Part shown: positions 17,081-25,108 of the stretch, piece by piece | Layout: the number at the start of each line of letters is the position of its first letter | How positions within the stretch are numbered: the stretch's first letter is position 1 | Origin: Vulcanimicrobium alpinum | GTDB lineage: Bacteria > Vulcanimicrobiota > Vulcanimicrobiia > Vulcanimicrobiales > Vulcanimicrobiaceae | Reading direction: 5' to 3' | DNA: 64,000 bases | Assembly (NCBI RefSeq): GCF_027923555.1 | Contig: NZ_AP025523.1 | Span: 3,444,364-3,508,363, forward strand | Position numbers and translations under genes: made by a program | Notes under the pieces: generated by a model | What the model was told of the DNA's origin: nothing | What the model saw: the letters and a program-made list of their open reading frames with translations, nothing else | Databases searched by the model: none

Positions 17081-18459
17081 ACGTCCTCTCACTCAGTGAA
17101 GCGCAGAATCTGATACGGGCGCGTCTGCGTTCCGGCTCGCGGTTCGTCAGTGCGTTTCTCGATGACACCCGCGAAGGTCGGATCGTTCGTTACGTCTTAG
17201 CGAACGAGCGGCACCTCGAACCGTATGCCGCCATGCTGGAAGAACCGCTTCCAACGCTCACCGACATCACGCCCGCTGCGGCTTGGTACGAGCGTGAACT
17301 CCGCGACATCGACGGAATTTCCGTGTGCGGCGAGCTCGACGGTCGGTCCCTCGATCCGACCGTTTCGGAACCCGTTCGCCGCTCGGCATCTTCCGAAGTC
17401 TCAACCGTTCTGTATGGCCCCGTGCGCTCGGGCATTTCCGAATCGGCGCGCTGGCTTATCGAAACCGCCGGTGAGGATTTCCTGGGCGTTCAGGCGACGA
17501 TGTTTTACAAGCGTCGCCGAATTGAAGCCCGATTCATTGGAGTGGCGCTCGATCTCGCGCCGTTTATCGCCGAACACGTTTCGGGCGCGACCGCAGCCAG
17601 CCATGCGAGTGCGTTTTCCCGAGCGTGTGAGGTCGCACTCGAGATCACCATACCAAATCGAGCGCGCGCTGCGCGGGGCGTCCTCGTTGAGTTCGAACGG
17701 ATTCACCAGCATCTCGACGTGCTAGCGAAACTCGCTGACGATGCGTCGCTCGCCGTTGGGGCTGCGCAAACGTTCGCGCTCAAGGAACGCGTGCATCGTT
17801 TTCTTGCAGCAGCGACTGGAAATCGTTTTGCGCGGGGGTGCGTTGCGATTGGCGGGGTTCGCGACGATCTAATCCCTGCGCTGCGGCGCGAAGCTGCGCG
17901 GTCGCTTGACGACCTCGAACGCGATATCCTTGCGGTCGTTGCGACGCTGTTCGAAACCCCATCGCTGACCGATCGACTGATCGGAACCGGACATCTTTCC
18001 GCAGAAACCGTCGTACGCTTTGGCGGTGTTGGGCCGGTTGCCCGAGGAAGCGGCGTCTCATGCGATGCACGCACGCGGGACGGTTGGCTCTCAACCCCGC
18101 TCGAAGGTGATGAGGCACTCGAACGTGCGGGAGATGCCTTTGCCCGCGCGAGCGTCCGACGGCGCGAAATTCGTCGGGCATTCCGACTGATTCGAAATGC
18201 ACTCGACGGGGCAAGTGAAGGGCCTCATCGGGTCGAGACGCCGCTGCGCAGCGGTATGGGCTACGCGCGCGTCGAGTCACCGCAGGGTGAACTTGTATAT
18301 TTCGTTCGCATCGACGACGGTCTCCAGCGCGTTGCGATTCGATCCGCGACCTTTGCGAACTGGCCGCTCTTTGCGCTGTCCCTTCCCGGAAATATTTTCA
18401 CGGATTTCTCGTTTGTCGAGCACTCGTTCGGAGCAATCCAGGCAGAGAGCGATCGATGA
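17077..18459 (+). CDS. Hydrogenase-4 large-subunit (NuoCD)-like protein lacking Ni ligands
   Basis: 460 residues. The N-terminal NuoC-like domain has ITPAAAWYERELRDIDGI. The NuoD-like domain has FERIHQHLDVLA and TGNRFARGCVAIGGVRDD. In [NiFe] group 4 enzymes the Ni cysteines lie in CGIC and DPCxSC. Here the first motif reads EHVSGATAASHASAF and the second TDFSFVEHSFG, so all four cysteines are absent. The quinone-site histidine of NuoD is also missing (GPVRSG instead of GPxHPA). It cannot bind a NiFe centre; it keeps only the scaffold. Related to Ehr-type (energy-converting hydrogenase related) subunits. Confidence 0.9.
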   Translation: MNVLSLSEAQNLIRARLRSGSRFVSAFLDDTREGRIVRYVLANERHLEPYAAMLEEPLPTLTDITPAAAWYERELRDIDGISVCGELDGRSLDPTVSEPVRRSASSEVSTVLYGPVRSGISESARWLIETAGEDFLGVQATMFYKRRRIEARFIGVALDLAPFIAEHVSGATAASHASAFSRACEVALEITIPNRARAARGVLVEFERIHQHLDVLAKLADDASLAVGAAQTFALKERVHRFLAAATGNRFARGCVAIGGVRDDLIPALRREAARSLDDLERDILAVVATLFETPSLTDRLIGTGHLSAETVVRFGGVGPVARGSGVSCDARTRDGWLSTPLEGDEALERAGDAFARASVRRREIRRAFRLIRNALDGASEGPHRVETPLRSGMGYARVESPQGELVYFVRIDDGLQRVAIRSATFANWPLFALSLPGNIFTDFSFVEHSFGAIQAESDR

Positions 18460-19196
18460 ACCGATGGTTCTTGCGCGGCTTGCGCACGGGAATTGTAACG
18501 ACCCGTTTTCCAAGCGGAATCGATGCGATGCCAGCCGGATGGCGCGGTCGCGCGGTATGCCAAGAAGGCGCTGATGCGCAATCGATTGCGCGCGCCGCCG
18601 CCGTCTGTCTGAGTGGTGCGATCGAGGAACGAAGCGGTGCGGTTGATGTCGATCGCTGTTTCCAGTGCGGTGAGTGCGCCCGCATCACGCCGCGAGCTTT
18701 CGCGATGTCAGCAGAGTTCAATCTCGCTCATTTCTCCGCCGACCCGACGGAGGAGCGAGCGCGCTTACGCGAGCGCGTGCGCTCGCTTGGAAAATCGATC
18801 ATGATTCGGCACATCGATGTCGGGAGCGACTGCTCGGAGGATCAGGAAATGCAGGCGCTCTTCAACCCGTACTATGACGTGACACGGCTCGGCATCTTTC
18901 TTACCGCATCGCCCAGGCACGCCGATCTCCTCGCTGTCACCGGTGCGGTGACCGGAGCGATGGCGGAACCGCTGCGGCGCACGTATGATGCAATGCCGGA
19001 ACCGAAGGTCGTCGTCGCCGTTGGTACGAGTGCGGCGTCGGGCGGAATCTTCGCCGGAAGCCCGGGAATAATCGGCGCGGTCGAGCGGGTGATTCCGGTC
19101 GACATCGCAATCCCGGGTTCGCCTCCGCCGCCGCTCGCCATCATCGCGGGCTTATGGCTCGCACTCGGGCGCATCCCGCCGGTTGCATGCAGATGA
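18456..19196 (+). CDS. Fused ferredoxin-like and HyfI/NuoB-like subunit lacking the N2-type cluster ligands
   Basis: 246 residues. The N-terminal part (LRGLRTGIVTTRFPSG) looks like HycF/HyfH. Its cysteines C51, C68, C71 and C74 could hold one [4Fe-4S] cluster, while the second cluster's ligands are gone. The C-terminal part is NuoB/HyfI-like (DVGSDCSEDQEMQ, VVVAVGTSAASGGIF, VDIAIPGSPP). The canonical cysteines in GSCxxC, GxCAxSGG and PGCPP are replaced by Asp, Glu, Ser and Ser, leaving no proximal cluster. Fusion of the two subunits and loss of the cluster are both unusual. ATGA overlaps on both sides. Confidence 0.88.
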   Translation: MNRWFLRGLRTGIVTTRFPSGIDAMPAGWRGRAVCQEGADAQSIARAAAVCLSGAIEERSGAVDVDRCFQCGECARITPRAFAMSAEFNLAHFSADPTEERARLRERVRSLGKSIMIRHIDVGSDCSEDQEMQALFNPYYDVTRLGIFLTASPRHADLLAVTGAVTGAMAEPLRRTYDAMPEPKVVVAVGTSAASGGIFAGSPGIIGAVERVIPVDIAIPGSPPPPLAIIAGLWLALGRIPPVACR

Positions 19197-21193
19197 CGGC
19201 GCCGTTCTCAGCGCTCATCGCTGCCGGGCTTGCGTGTCTCGCGGGTGCCGCGATCTCGGCCTTCGTTCGCGTGAAGTTTGCGCGATCGGTAGCGTTCGCG
19301 CTCCTGACCCTCGCGGGTTCTGCGGCATGCGTAGCAGCGGTCCTGGCTCTGCGGAGTGCTGCTCATGCGATATCATTCGGCAATCATATTGCGTTGCGGC
19401 TTGATGGGCTCGCGGGATTTTTCGTGCTCGTACTCGGCCTTGTCGCGACGCTGACCGCGCTGTTCGCGTGCGGTCGCCGACGCCGCAATGAACGCGGGCT
19501 CGGTTTGCATGCCTCGGGCAGCGCATGCACGATCCTCTTCGCATCATTGCTCGCCTGCAGTGCCGATGATGTGTGGCTCTTTCTCTTCGGCTGGGAACTC
19601 TTGGCGCTTGGTTTTGGTTGGGCGATTGCGTTTGCGGGTGAACGCGAGAACGCCGATCGTGCGGCGTATTTCACGCTTGTAATCACCCATGCGGCGGGTG
19701 CAGCGCTGCTGGGAGCGCTACTTATTCTCACCGTCCATTCTGGTTCGCGCGTCAGCGATGTGGCCGTCGGGTGGGCGCACCTCTCGCCGCAGATGGCGGG
19801 ACTCGTGTTCGTCGGGTTGCTGGCAGGTTTTGGAGCGAAGATCGGCATCTTTCCCCTACAGGGGTGGATGCCGTACGGATACCCGGCGGCACCCGGGCCC
19901 CTTGCCGCCCTCATGGCGGGCGGTGCGCTGAACGTTGGCTTTTACGGACTCGAGCGCTTCGTCGTTTCAGCGCCCGTCGCGGTACCGACGTGGTGGTCCG
20001 TCCTGGTGCTTGCTCTAGGCGCGTTCGGTGCCATCCTGGGAGTCATGTGGGCGCTCGCGCAGCGCGATATGCGGATGCTCGCTGCGTTTTCGAGCGTTGA
20101 GAACGCTGGCATCATCCTCGTGGGCATCGGTGTCGCGCTGGCGGGGCGCGCCGTTTCGCAACCGTTTCTGGTGGGCTTTGGGTTAGCGGCGGCGGCCGTT
20201 CAAATTCTTGCTCACGCGATCGCGAAATCGACGCTCTTTCTTGTCATCGGAGATGTCGATGACGCGACTGGGTCGACATCTTTCGATCTACTCGGCGGAC
20301 TATGGCGACGGCTTCCGGTGAGTACGACTGCGGCAACCGCTGCTGCCCTCTCGCTTGCCGCACTGCCGCCATTCGGGGGCTTTGCCGGCGAGTGGCTCTC
20401 TCTTGAGGCCACGATGCAGGCCTTTCGAACGGCGTCATTGCCGCTCGAAATCGCTCTCGCTGTCGCCGGGGCAGCAATTGGACTCGCGGCGGGTGCGGCG
20501 GTCGTCGCATTCGTGAAAACCGTCGGCATCGGATTTCTCGGCGCGGCACGCTCACCAGGTGCCGAACATGCATCGGGCTCGAAAAGTATGCTCACCGGTC
20601 TCGCGTACGCGGGTCTCGTGATCGCCTCGGTCATCGTTGGCAGCTGGACCCCGACCGTGCTCAACCTCATCGCGCCAGCGATCGATTCCATCGCACGCGT
20701 GGCGACGGTCGCGGCGATGATTCACGATGCGCCCCTCGTTCAGCCGCCGTTCCCAGGTTTTTCGTCAGTCTCGGGAATGGGTCTCGTCGGAACTGCACTC
20801 GCCTTCGCCCTTGGCTTCCGCATCCTGGTCGCTTTGATTCGGCGACCAGTCTCGCGCAGCGAAGCGCCTTGGACGTCAGGAAACCGCTATTATGCTTGGA
20901 CGCAATATTCCGGCACGGGATTTGCAAATGCGAGTCGCGTTGTGCTCGATATTGTCACGCGGGTCGTGCGCGAAACGAGCGGGGATGTCGCGGGAGACGG
21001 CAATTTACGCTACGAGAGTCGGGCTCGTCCATTCGCGGATCTGCCGCTAGCGATCGCGCTCGCTTCCGGATTCCTCCGTCTCTCAACGCTCGTTCGAAAG
21101 ACGCAGTCCGGATTCATTGCTGTATACCTCTCGTACATCTTAGCCTTTATCATCGCACTGCTTTTCATATACCCCTTGCTCCGCCTCTGGTAG
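19193..21193 (+). CDS. Hydrogenase-4 component B / NuoL-type subunit
   Basis: 666 residues, about 16 membrane helices. Homologue of HyfB and NuoL. Ion-path residues are kept: FLFGWELLALGF (TM5 Glu) and FGAKIGIFPLQGWMPYG (TM7 Lys), with AHAIAKSTLFLVIGD further on. The ATG at 19193 overlaps the preceding stop (ATGA); an in-frame upstream start at 19154 is less likely. In hyf operons this gene usually comes first; here it is last. Confidence 0.92.
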   Translation: MTAPFSALIAAGLACLAGAAISAFVRVKFARSVAFALLTLAGSAACVAAVLALRSAAHAISFGNHIALRLDGLAGFFVLVLGLVATLTALFACGRRRRNERGLGLHASGSACTILFASLLACSADDVWLFLFGWELLALGFGWAIAFAGERENADRAAYFTLVITHAAGAALLGALLILTVHSGSRVSDVAVGWAHLSPQMAGLVFVGLLAGFGAKIGIFPLQGWMPYGYPAAPGPLAALMAGGALNVGFYGLERFVVSAPVAVPTWWSVLVLALGAFGAILGVMWALAQRDMRMLAAFSSVENAGIILVGIGVALAGRAVSQPFLVGFGLAAAAVQILAHAIAKSTLFLVIGDVDDATGSTSFDLLGGLWRRLPVSTTAATAAALSLAALPPFGGFAGEWLSLEATMQAFRTASLPLEIALAVAGAAIGLAAGAAVVAFVKTVGIGFLGAARSPGAEHASGSKSMLTGLAYAGLVIASVIVGSWTPTVLNLIAPAIDSIARVATVAAMIHDAPLVQPPFPGFSSVSGMGLVGTALAFALGFRILVALIRRPVSRSEAPWTSGNRYYAWTQYSGTGFANASRVVLDIVTRVVRETSGDVAGDGNLRYESRARPFADLPLAIALASGFLRLSTLVRKTQSGFIAVYLSYILAFIIALLFIYPLLRLW

Positions 21194-21203
21194 AAGAGAT
21201 CGC

Positions 21204-21596
21204 ATGTTTTCTCACATCGTGCTCGCCTGGGATGAATCGAATGCTGCGCGACATGCTGCAGATTACGCCTTCGTGCTTGCGGAAAAATTCGGTTCGCGCA
21301 TCGACATTGTCAGCGTGCCTGCGCTTGAAGAAAATGCTGCGTTGGCTCTGACACTAGAGGCATTGCGAATCGAAGCCGAGCGCCGTGGACTGCAGACGAC
21401 GCGTGTCGTCGTTATGCCAGCCGATGTGAAGCCAGAGAGCGCGATCGTGAAACACGCCTATGATTCCGGAGCCGATGTGATAGTGATCGGTCATCGCCCG
21501 CTCGATCCGCTCGAACGTTTCATCGTAGGAAGCGTTTCGGAACGGGTTGTGCGGGCGGCGCCGTGTGCGGTCCTTTCGGTCGCTGGCTCCGAGTGA
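21204..21596 (+). CDS. Universal stress protein (UspA family)
   Basis: 130 residues, single Usp domain. IVLAWDESNAARHAADYA is the N-terminal strand/helix. The C-terminal VIGHRPLDPLERFIVGSVSERVVRAAPCAVLSV has the G-2x-G-9x-G(S/T)-like nucleotide-binding region in degenerate form (the first G is followed by HR). It starts 10 bases after the membrane complex operon and is probably its last gene, so it shares fluoride control. Confidence 0.85.
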   Translation: MFSHIVLAWDESNAARHAADYAFVLAEKFGSRIDIVSVPALEENAALALTLEALRIEAERRGLQTTRVVVMPADVKPESAIVKHAYDSGADVIVIGHRPLDPLERFIVGSVSERVVRAAPCAVLSVAGSE

Positions 21597-21633
21597 CCGT
21601 GCGACGTGCGTCCGCTTTCCCGAATGTTTCGTT

Positions 21634-21662
21634 TTGTAGGGAATTCCGCATGCTCGTGTAAG
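21634..21662 (+). promoter_or_regulatory. Possible promoter for riboswitch R2
   Basis: TTGTAG (21634-21639), 17 bases, TGTAAG (21657-21662). It would start transcription just before the aptamer at 21674. Weak boxes; position is the main support. Confidence 0.4.
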
Positions 21663-21673
21663 AAACGAAGTGA

Positions 21674-21739
21674 CGGCGATGGAGTTCGCCATAACCGCTG
21701 TCCACAGCTGATAACCCCTTACTTTCGTGAGGGGTTTTT
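21674..21739 (+). promoter_or_regulatory. Fluoride riboswitch R2 with terminator
   Basis: Aptamer GGCGATGGAGTTCGCC, ATAACCGCTG, then CAGCTGATAACCCC. The last segment begins a 10-bp terminator stem (21713-21722 with 21727-21736, loop TTTC) followed by a T-run. This is the classical fluoride-ON attenuator: fluoride sequesters the 5' arm and allows read-through to the NUDIX gene at 21789. Confidence 0.92.
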
Positions 21740-21788
21740 CTATGATCAAGCGTGGTATCCACGGGACATTTCCGAAAGAATCCGCAGC

Positions 21789-21957
21789 ATGAGCATGGAG
21801 CGGTCGAACGTCACGTTTGCACTCCGGGTTGCTGCCATCATTCGCGACGAGCGCGACCGGATATTGGTGGTCCGGGAGCATATCATCGGGATCGAGCAAT
21901 GGACCTTACCCGGCGGGGCGCTACTGCTTGGCGAGTCGCTCGTTCTTGCGCTCGAAC
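21789..21957 (+). pseudogene. NUDIX hydrolase, N-terminal half
   Basis: 57 residues remain from the ATG at 21789: ALRVAAIIRDERDRILVVREHIIGIEQWTLPGGALLLGESL. The start of the Nudix box (GGALLLGES for GxxxxxE) is present. The remaining REUxEExGU part was removed when IS256 copy A2 inserted. It would have been a riboswitch R2-controlled hydrolase. Confidence 0.75.
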
Positions 21958-23322
21958 GGCAGAGTCCCTATAATTGATGTAAATTCAGCGGGCGGGTAGC
22001 CACCGCTCCGGTTCGAAGATTGACGTTGACAACACTTCAATCGAAAGGACCGGAACGGTGGCCGATTACGATCTTACCCTATCCCGCGACGCGATTCCAG
22101 CGTTGCTCGATCAACCTGCGGCGCTCGGGAAGCTCGTCGAAACGATTTTGAACCAAGTGCTCGAGGCGCAGATGCGCGATCATCTGGGCGCCGAGCGGTA
22201 CGAACGCTGTCAAGAACGGGAGGGCTATCGGAATGGGTATCGCGATCGACAGCTCTCGACCCGCGTCGGATCGCTGGTCCTGCGCGTGCCGCAGACGCGC
22301 GACGGCAGCTTCTCAACCGACATCTTCGAGCGTTATCGCCGCAGCGAACAAGCCTTTGTCGTGGGCCTGATGGAGATGGTCGTCAACGGCGTCTCGACGC
22401 GGAAGGTCACGCGGATAACCGAAGGTCTGTGTGGGACGTCGTTTTCGAAGTCGACGGTCAGTCGCCTCGCGAAGGCCCTTGACGAGCCGGTCGCGGGATT
22501 CTTGAATCGTCGGCTCGATGCGGCGTACCCGTTCATCATCGTTGACGCGCTCTTTACGAAGGTGCGCACCGACAAGAGCGTCGTCAGCAAAGCGCTGCTC
22601 ATCGCGAGCGGCATTCGCGCTGACGGATACCGAGAAATCCTTGGTCTTTCGATCGGCGATTCGGAGAGCTTTGCGACGTGGAACGAGTTCTTTCGCGGCC
22701 TCAAAGCACGCGGCTTGCACGGCGTCGACGTTGCCGTCTCCGACAATCACTCGGGCTTACGCGAGGCGATCGCCAAGCAATTCGTCGGCGCGACATGGCA
22801 GCGTTGCCAGTTCCACGTGATGAAGAACTTGCTCGATCACGCGCCCAAGAAAGAACGCGAAAACGTAACCGCTGCAGCTCGGCTGATCTTCCTCGCAACT
22901 GATCGCAAAGAGGCCGAGCGTCGATATGCGGAATTCATGGCCCGCTTCGCAGAAACGGCGCCCAAGTCGTGCGTGTGCTTGGAAGGAGCGTTCGAAGACA
23001 TGTTTGCGATCTTGCCGCTGCCGGAGAAATATCGTCGGCGACTGCGCACGAGCAACATGCAAGAGCGGCTCAATGAAGAGATTCGTCGCCGGGAGAAAGT
23101 CATTCGCATTTTCCCAAACGACGCCGCAGCGATTCGCATGGTCGGCGCGTTACTCTCCGAGCAAAACGACGAATGGTTAAGCCGAGCCTACTTCGACATG
23201 ACCGAATACTTCGAATGGAAAGCAACGACGGTGGCCAAGCCGGCCGCCGTAAAACGAGACAGACGAGCAGCCTAACTTACGCGATCGACGAACCGGAATT
23301 ACAGCAGATTTGGGACTTGACT
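21958..23322 (+). mobile_element. IS256-family element A, copy A2
   Basis: Full 1365 bp. The flanks do not match (GCTCGAAC before, GACCTATT after), so one side was replaced after insertion. It joins the NUDIX fragment to DNA that originally belonged to the neighbourhood of 36.5 kb (see inversion). Confidence 0.93.
22058..23275 (+). CDS. IS256-family transposase (A2)
   Basis: 405 residues, identical in length and nearly identical in sequence to the A1 protein; all DDE residues present. Intact. Confidence 0.93.
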   Translation: MADYDLTLSRDAIPALLDQPAALGKLVETILNQVLEAQMRDHLGAERYERCQEREGYRNGYRDRQLSTRVGSLVLRVPQTRDGSFSTDIFERYRRSEQAFVVGLMEMVVNGVSTRKVTRITEGLCGTSFSKSTVSRLAKALDEPVAGFLNRRLDAAYPFIIVDALFTKVRTDKSVVSKALLIASGIRADGYREILGLSIGDSESFATWNEFFRGLKARGLHGVDVAVSDNHSGLREAIAKQFVGATWQRCQFHVMKNLLDHAPKKERENVTAAARLIFLATDRKEAERRYAEFMARFAETAPKSCVCLEGAFEDMFAILPLPEKYRRRLRTSNMQERLNEEIRRREKVIRIFPNDAAAIRMVGALLSEQNDEWLSRAYFDMTEYFEWKATTVAKPAAVKRDRRAA

Positions 23323-23331
23323 GACCTATTC

Positions 23332-24496
23332 TGTAGAAGTCAGGATTTGATCTGACGGTTATCGAATACCGGTGGTGAATCCTCCTGAGGAGCCATCCAT
23401 GAACAGCGACCGAAAAGTCATCAAGGCGAAAGTGGGCCTACTCCAGCTCGGCAAGCAGCTCGGAAATGTGACTGAAGCCTGCCGCGTGATGGGTTACAGC
23501 CGTGATAGCTTCTACCGTTTCAAAGAGCTCTACGAGACGGGCGGCGATCTGGCCTTGGCCGAGATCACCAAGCGAAAGCCGAACCTCAAGAACCGCATTG
23601 CTCCCGAAGTCGAGGATGCGATTGTCGATCTTGCGATCGAGTTCCCTGCGTACGGTCAAGTGCGCGCAGCGAACGAGCTCGCCAAGCGTGGGATGCGTAT
23701 GTCGCCGGCGGGACTTCGCGGGGTGTGGCTGCGACACGATCTTGAGACGATGAAGAAACGGCTCAAAGCGCTGGAAGCAAAGAGCGCCCAAGATGGGCTC
23801 GTCCTGACTGAGGCGCAAGTCGTCGCGCTGGAGCGTGCCAAGCTCGAGAAAGAAGCGCACGGCGAGTTCGAGAGTGAGTGCCCCGGCTACTGCGGCGCGC
23901 AGGACACCTTCTTCGTTGGGACGATGAAGGGCGTCGGCCGCATCTACCAGCAGACCTTCATCGACACCTATGCGAAGGTGGGCGTCGCGAAGCTCTATTT
24001 GGACAAGACACCAATCACTGCGGCCGACCTGCTCAACGATCGCGTGTTACCGCTATACGAAGAGTACGGGATTACGTTGCAACGGATCCTGACCGACCGC
24101 GGCACGGAGTTTTGCGGGCGTGAGGGACATCCGTACGAGCTCTACCTGGCGATCGAAGACATCGACCACACCCGAACGAAGGCACGCCATCCGCAGACCA
24201 ACGGCATCGTCGAGCGTTTTCACAAAACGATGCTTGATGAGTTTTATCGGATCGCGTTTCGCAAGACGATCTACACGTCGCTCGAGCAACTGCAGCGGGA
24301 CCTCGATGCGTGGACCGAGGAGTACAACACGCAGCGTCCGCATCAAGGACGCTGGTGCTACGGCAAGACGCCGATGCAGACATTCGTCGACAGTGTCTCC
24401 CTTGCGAAAGAGAAACAGATCGCTTAGACTGAAACCCAACCTATCTGACACTACCGCAAGATCGTACGACTGTCAGATCACATAGTAGCTAGTACA
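23332..24496 (+). mobile_element. IS481-family element C, copy C2 (inversion endpoint)
   Basis: 1165 bp. The left flank CCTATTC and right flank TCTGATT do not match each other. They match, in reverse complement, the left and right flanks of copy C4 respectively. Subtype-specific bases (TTATCGAAT near the 5' end, TAGCTAGTACA at the 3' end) are shared with C3 and C4 but not with C1 and C5. Confidence 0.93.
23399..24427 (+). CDS. IS481-family transposase (C2)
   Basis: 342 residues, same protein as C1, intact DDE core. Confidence 0.92.
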   Translation: MNSDRKVIKAKVGLLQLGKQLGNVTEACRVMGYSRDSFYRFKELYETGGDLALAEITKRKPNLKNRIAPEVEDAIVDLAIEFPAYGQVRAANELAKRGMRMSPAGLRGVWLRHDLETMKKRLKALEAKSAQDGLVLTEAQVVALERAKLEKEAHGEFESECPGYCGAQDTFFVGTMKGVGRIYQQTFIDTYAKVGVAKLYLDKTPITAADLLNDRVLPLYEEYGITLQRILTDRGTEFCGREGHPYELYLAIEDIDHTRTKARHPQTNGIVERFHKTMLDEFYRIAFRKTIYTSLEQLQRDLDAWTEEYNTQRPHQGRWCYGKTPMQTFVDSVSLAKEKQIA

Positions 24497-24572
24497 TCTG
24501 ATTCGAACGTCGAATCGCAACGGAGAGGTGCAGTTTTCGATCGGACTGCCCACTGGAGAATCGAGGAATCGC

Positions 24573-24917
24573 ATGAAGATCGAGCACAACGGAATGCTCG
24601 TACGTATCTACTTTTCGGAGAGCGCCCACCACGAGCACTCCGATACCTTGGGCCTCATTATTGCCGCACTTTCAAAAGCTGGTTTCGTTGGGGCATCGGT
24701 TTTTAAGGGCATCGAGGGCTACGGCTCCCATCGTTATATCTCTAGCGCAAGCATCATTGATGCCTACGTCGATCTGCCGATTTTGATCGAAGTCGTTGAC
24801 GACGAAGAAAAGGTTCGTTCGTTCATTCCCACCCTCGAAACGATCCTCGAGGATGGTTTGGTCACCCTCGAGCGCGTGCAAACGCTCTTCTATCGCGGAA
24901 CTCCGGTCTGCGGGTAA
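24573..24917 (+). CDS. DUF190 protein, copy 1
   Basis: 114 residues. DUF190 (PF02641) proteins have a PII-like ferredoxin fold and are often encoded beside crcB. Hallmarks: LVRIYFSES, ASVFKGIEGYGSHRYI, and DLPILIEVVDDEEKVRSFIPTLE. The ATG at 24573 is preferred over the start 45 bases upstream because GAGGA lies at the right distance and the homologous part starts here. Exact function unknown; effector or ion sensing is a guess. Confidence 0.88.
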   Translation: MKIEHNGMLVRIYFSESAHHEHSDTLGLIIAALSKAGFVGASVFKGIEGYGSHRYISSASIIDAYVDLPILIEVVDDEEKVRSFIPTLETILEDGLVTLERVQTLFYRGTPVCG

Positions 24918-24950
24918 AGCTCCCAGGCTTCTGCGGCGCGAAGTCCATGT

Positions 24951-24997
24951 AAAAGGATTATGGGCTCGCGCTTAAAAAGGATTATGGGCTCGCGCTT
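24951..24997. repeat. Tandem duplication of a 23-24-bp unit
   Basis: AAAAGGATTATGGGCTCGCG followed by CTT occurs twice in a row (24951-24973, 24974-24997 with one extra A), directly upstream of riboswitch R3. It may duplicate promoter or leader DNA. Confidence 0.8.
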
Positions 24998-25012
24998 AAA
25001 AAAAGAAATCTA

Positions 25013-25048
25013 TGGCGATGGAGTTCGCCAAAACCGCCTGTCCTGGGC
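25013..25048 (+). promoter_or_regulatory. Fluoride riboswitch R3, 3' end lost
   Basis: GGCGATGGAGTTCGCC, AAAACCGCC and TCCTGGGC are present; the GGCTGATGACTCC half has been cut off by IS256 copy A3 at 25049. The gene it controlled is no longer adjacent and cannot be identified. Confidence 0.85.
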
Positions 25049-25108
25049 AGTCAAGTCCCAAATCTGCTGTAATTCCGGTTCGTCGATCGCGTAAGTTAGG
25101 CTGCTCGT

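Noticed and set aside
14012..21193. Annotation as a functional formate hydrogenlyase or [NiFe] hydrogenase
   Set aside because: All Ni-binding cysteines and the small-subunit cluster ligands are missing and no maturation or formate dehydrogenase genes are present.
24951..24997. Repeat considered as a CRISPR fragment
   Set aside because: Only two adjacent units, no spacers, no cas genes in the window.
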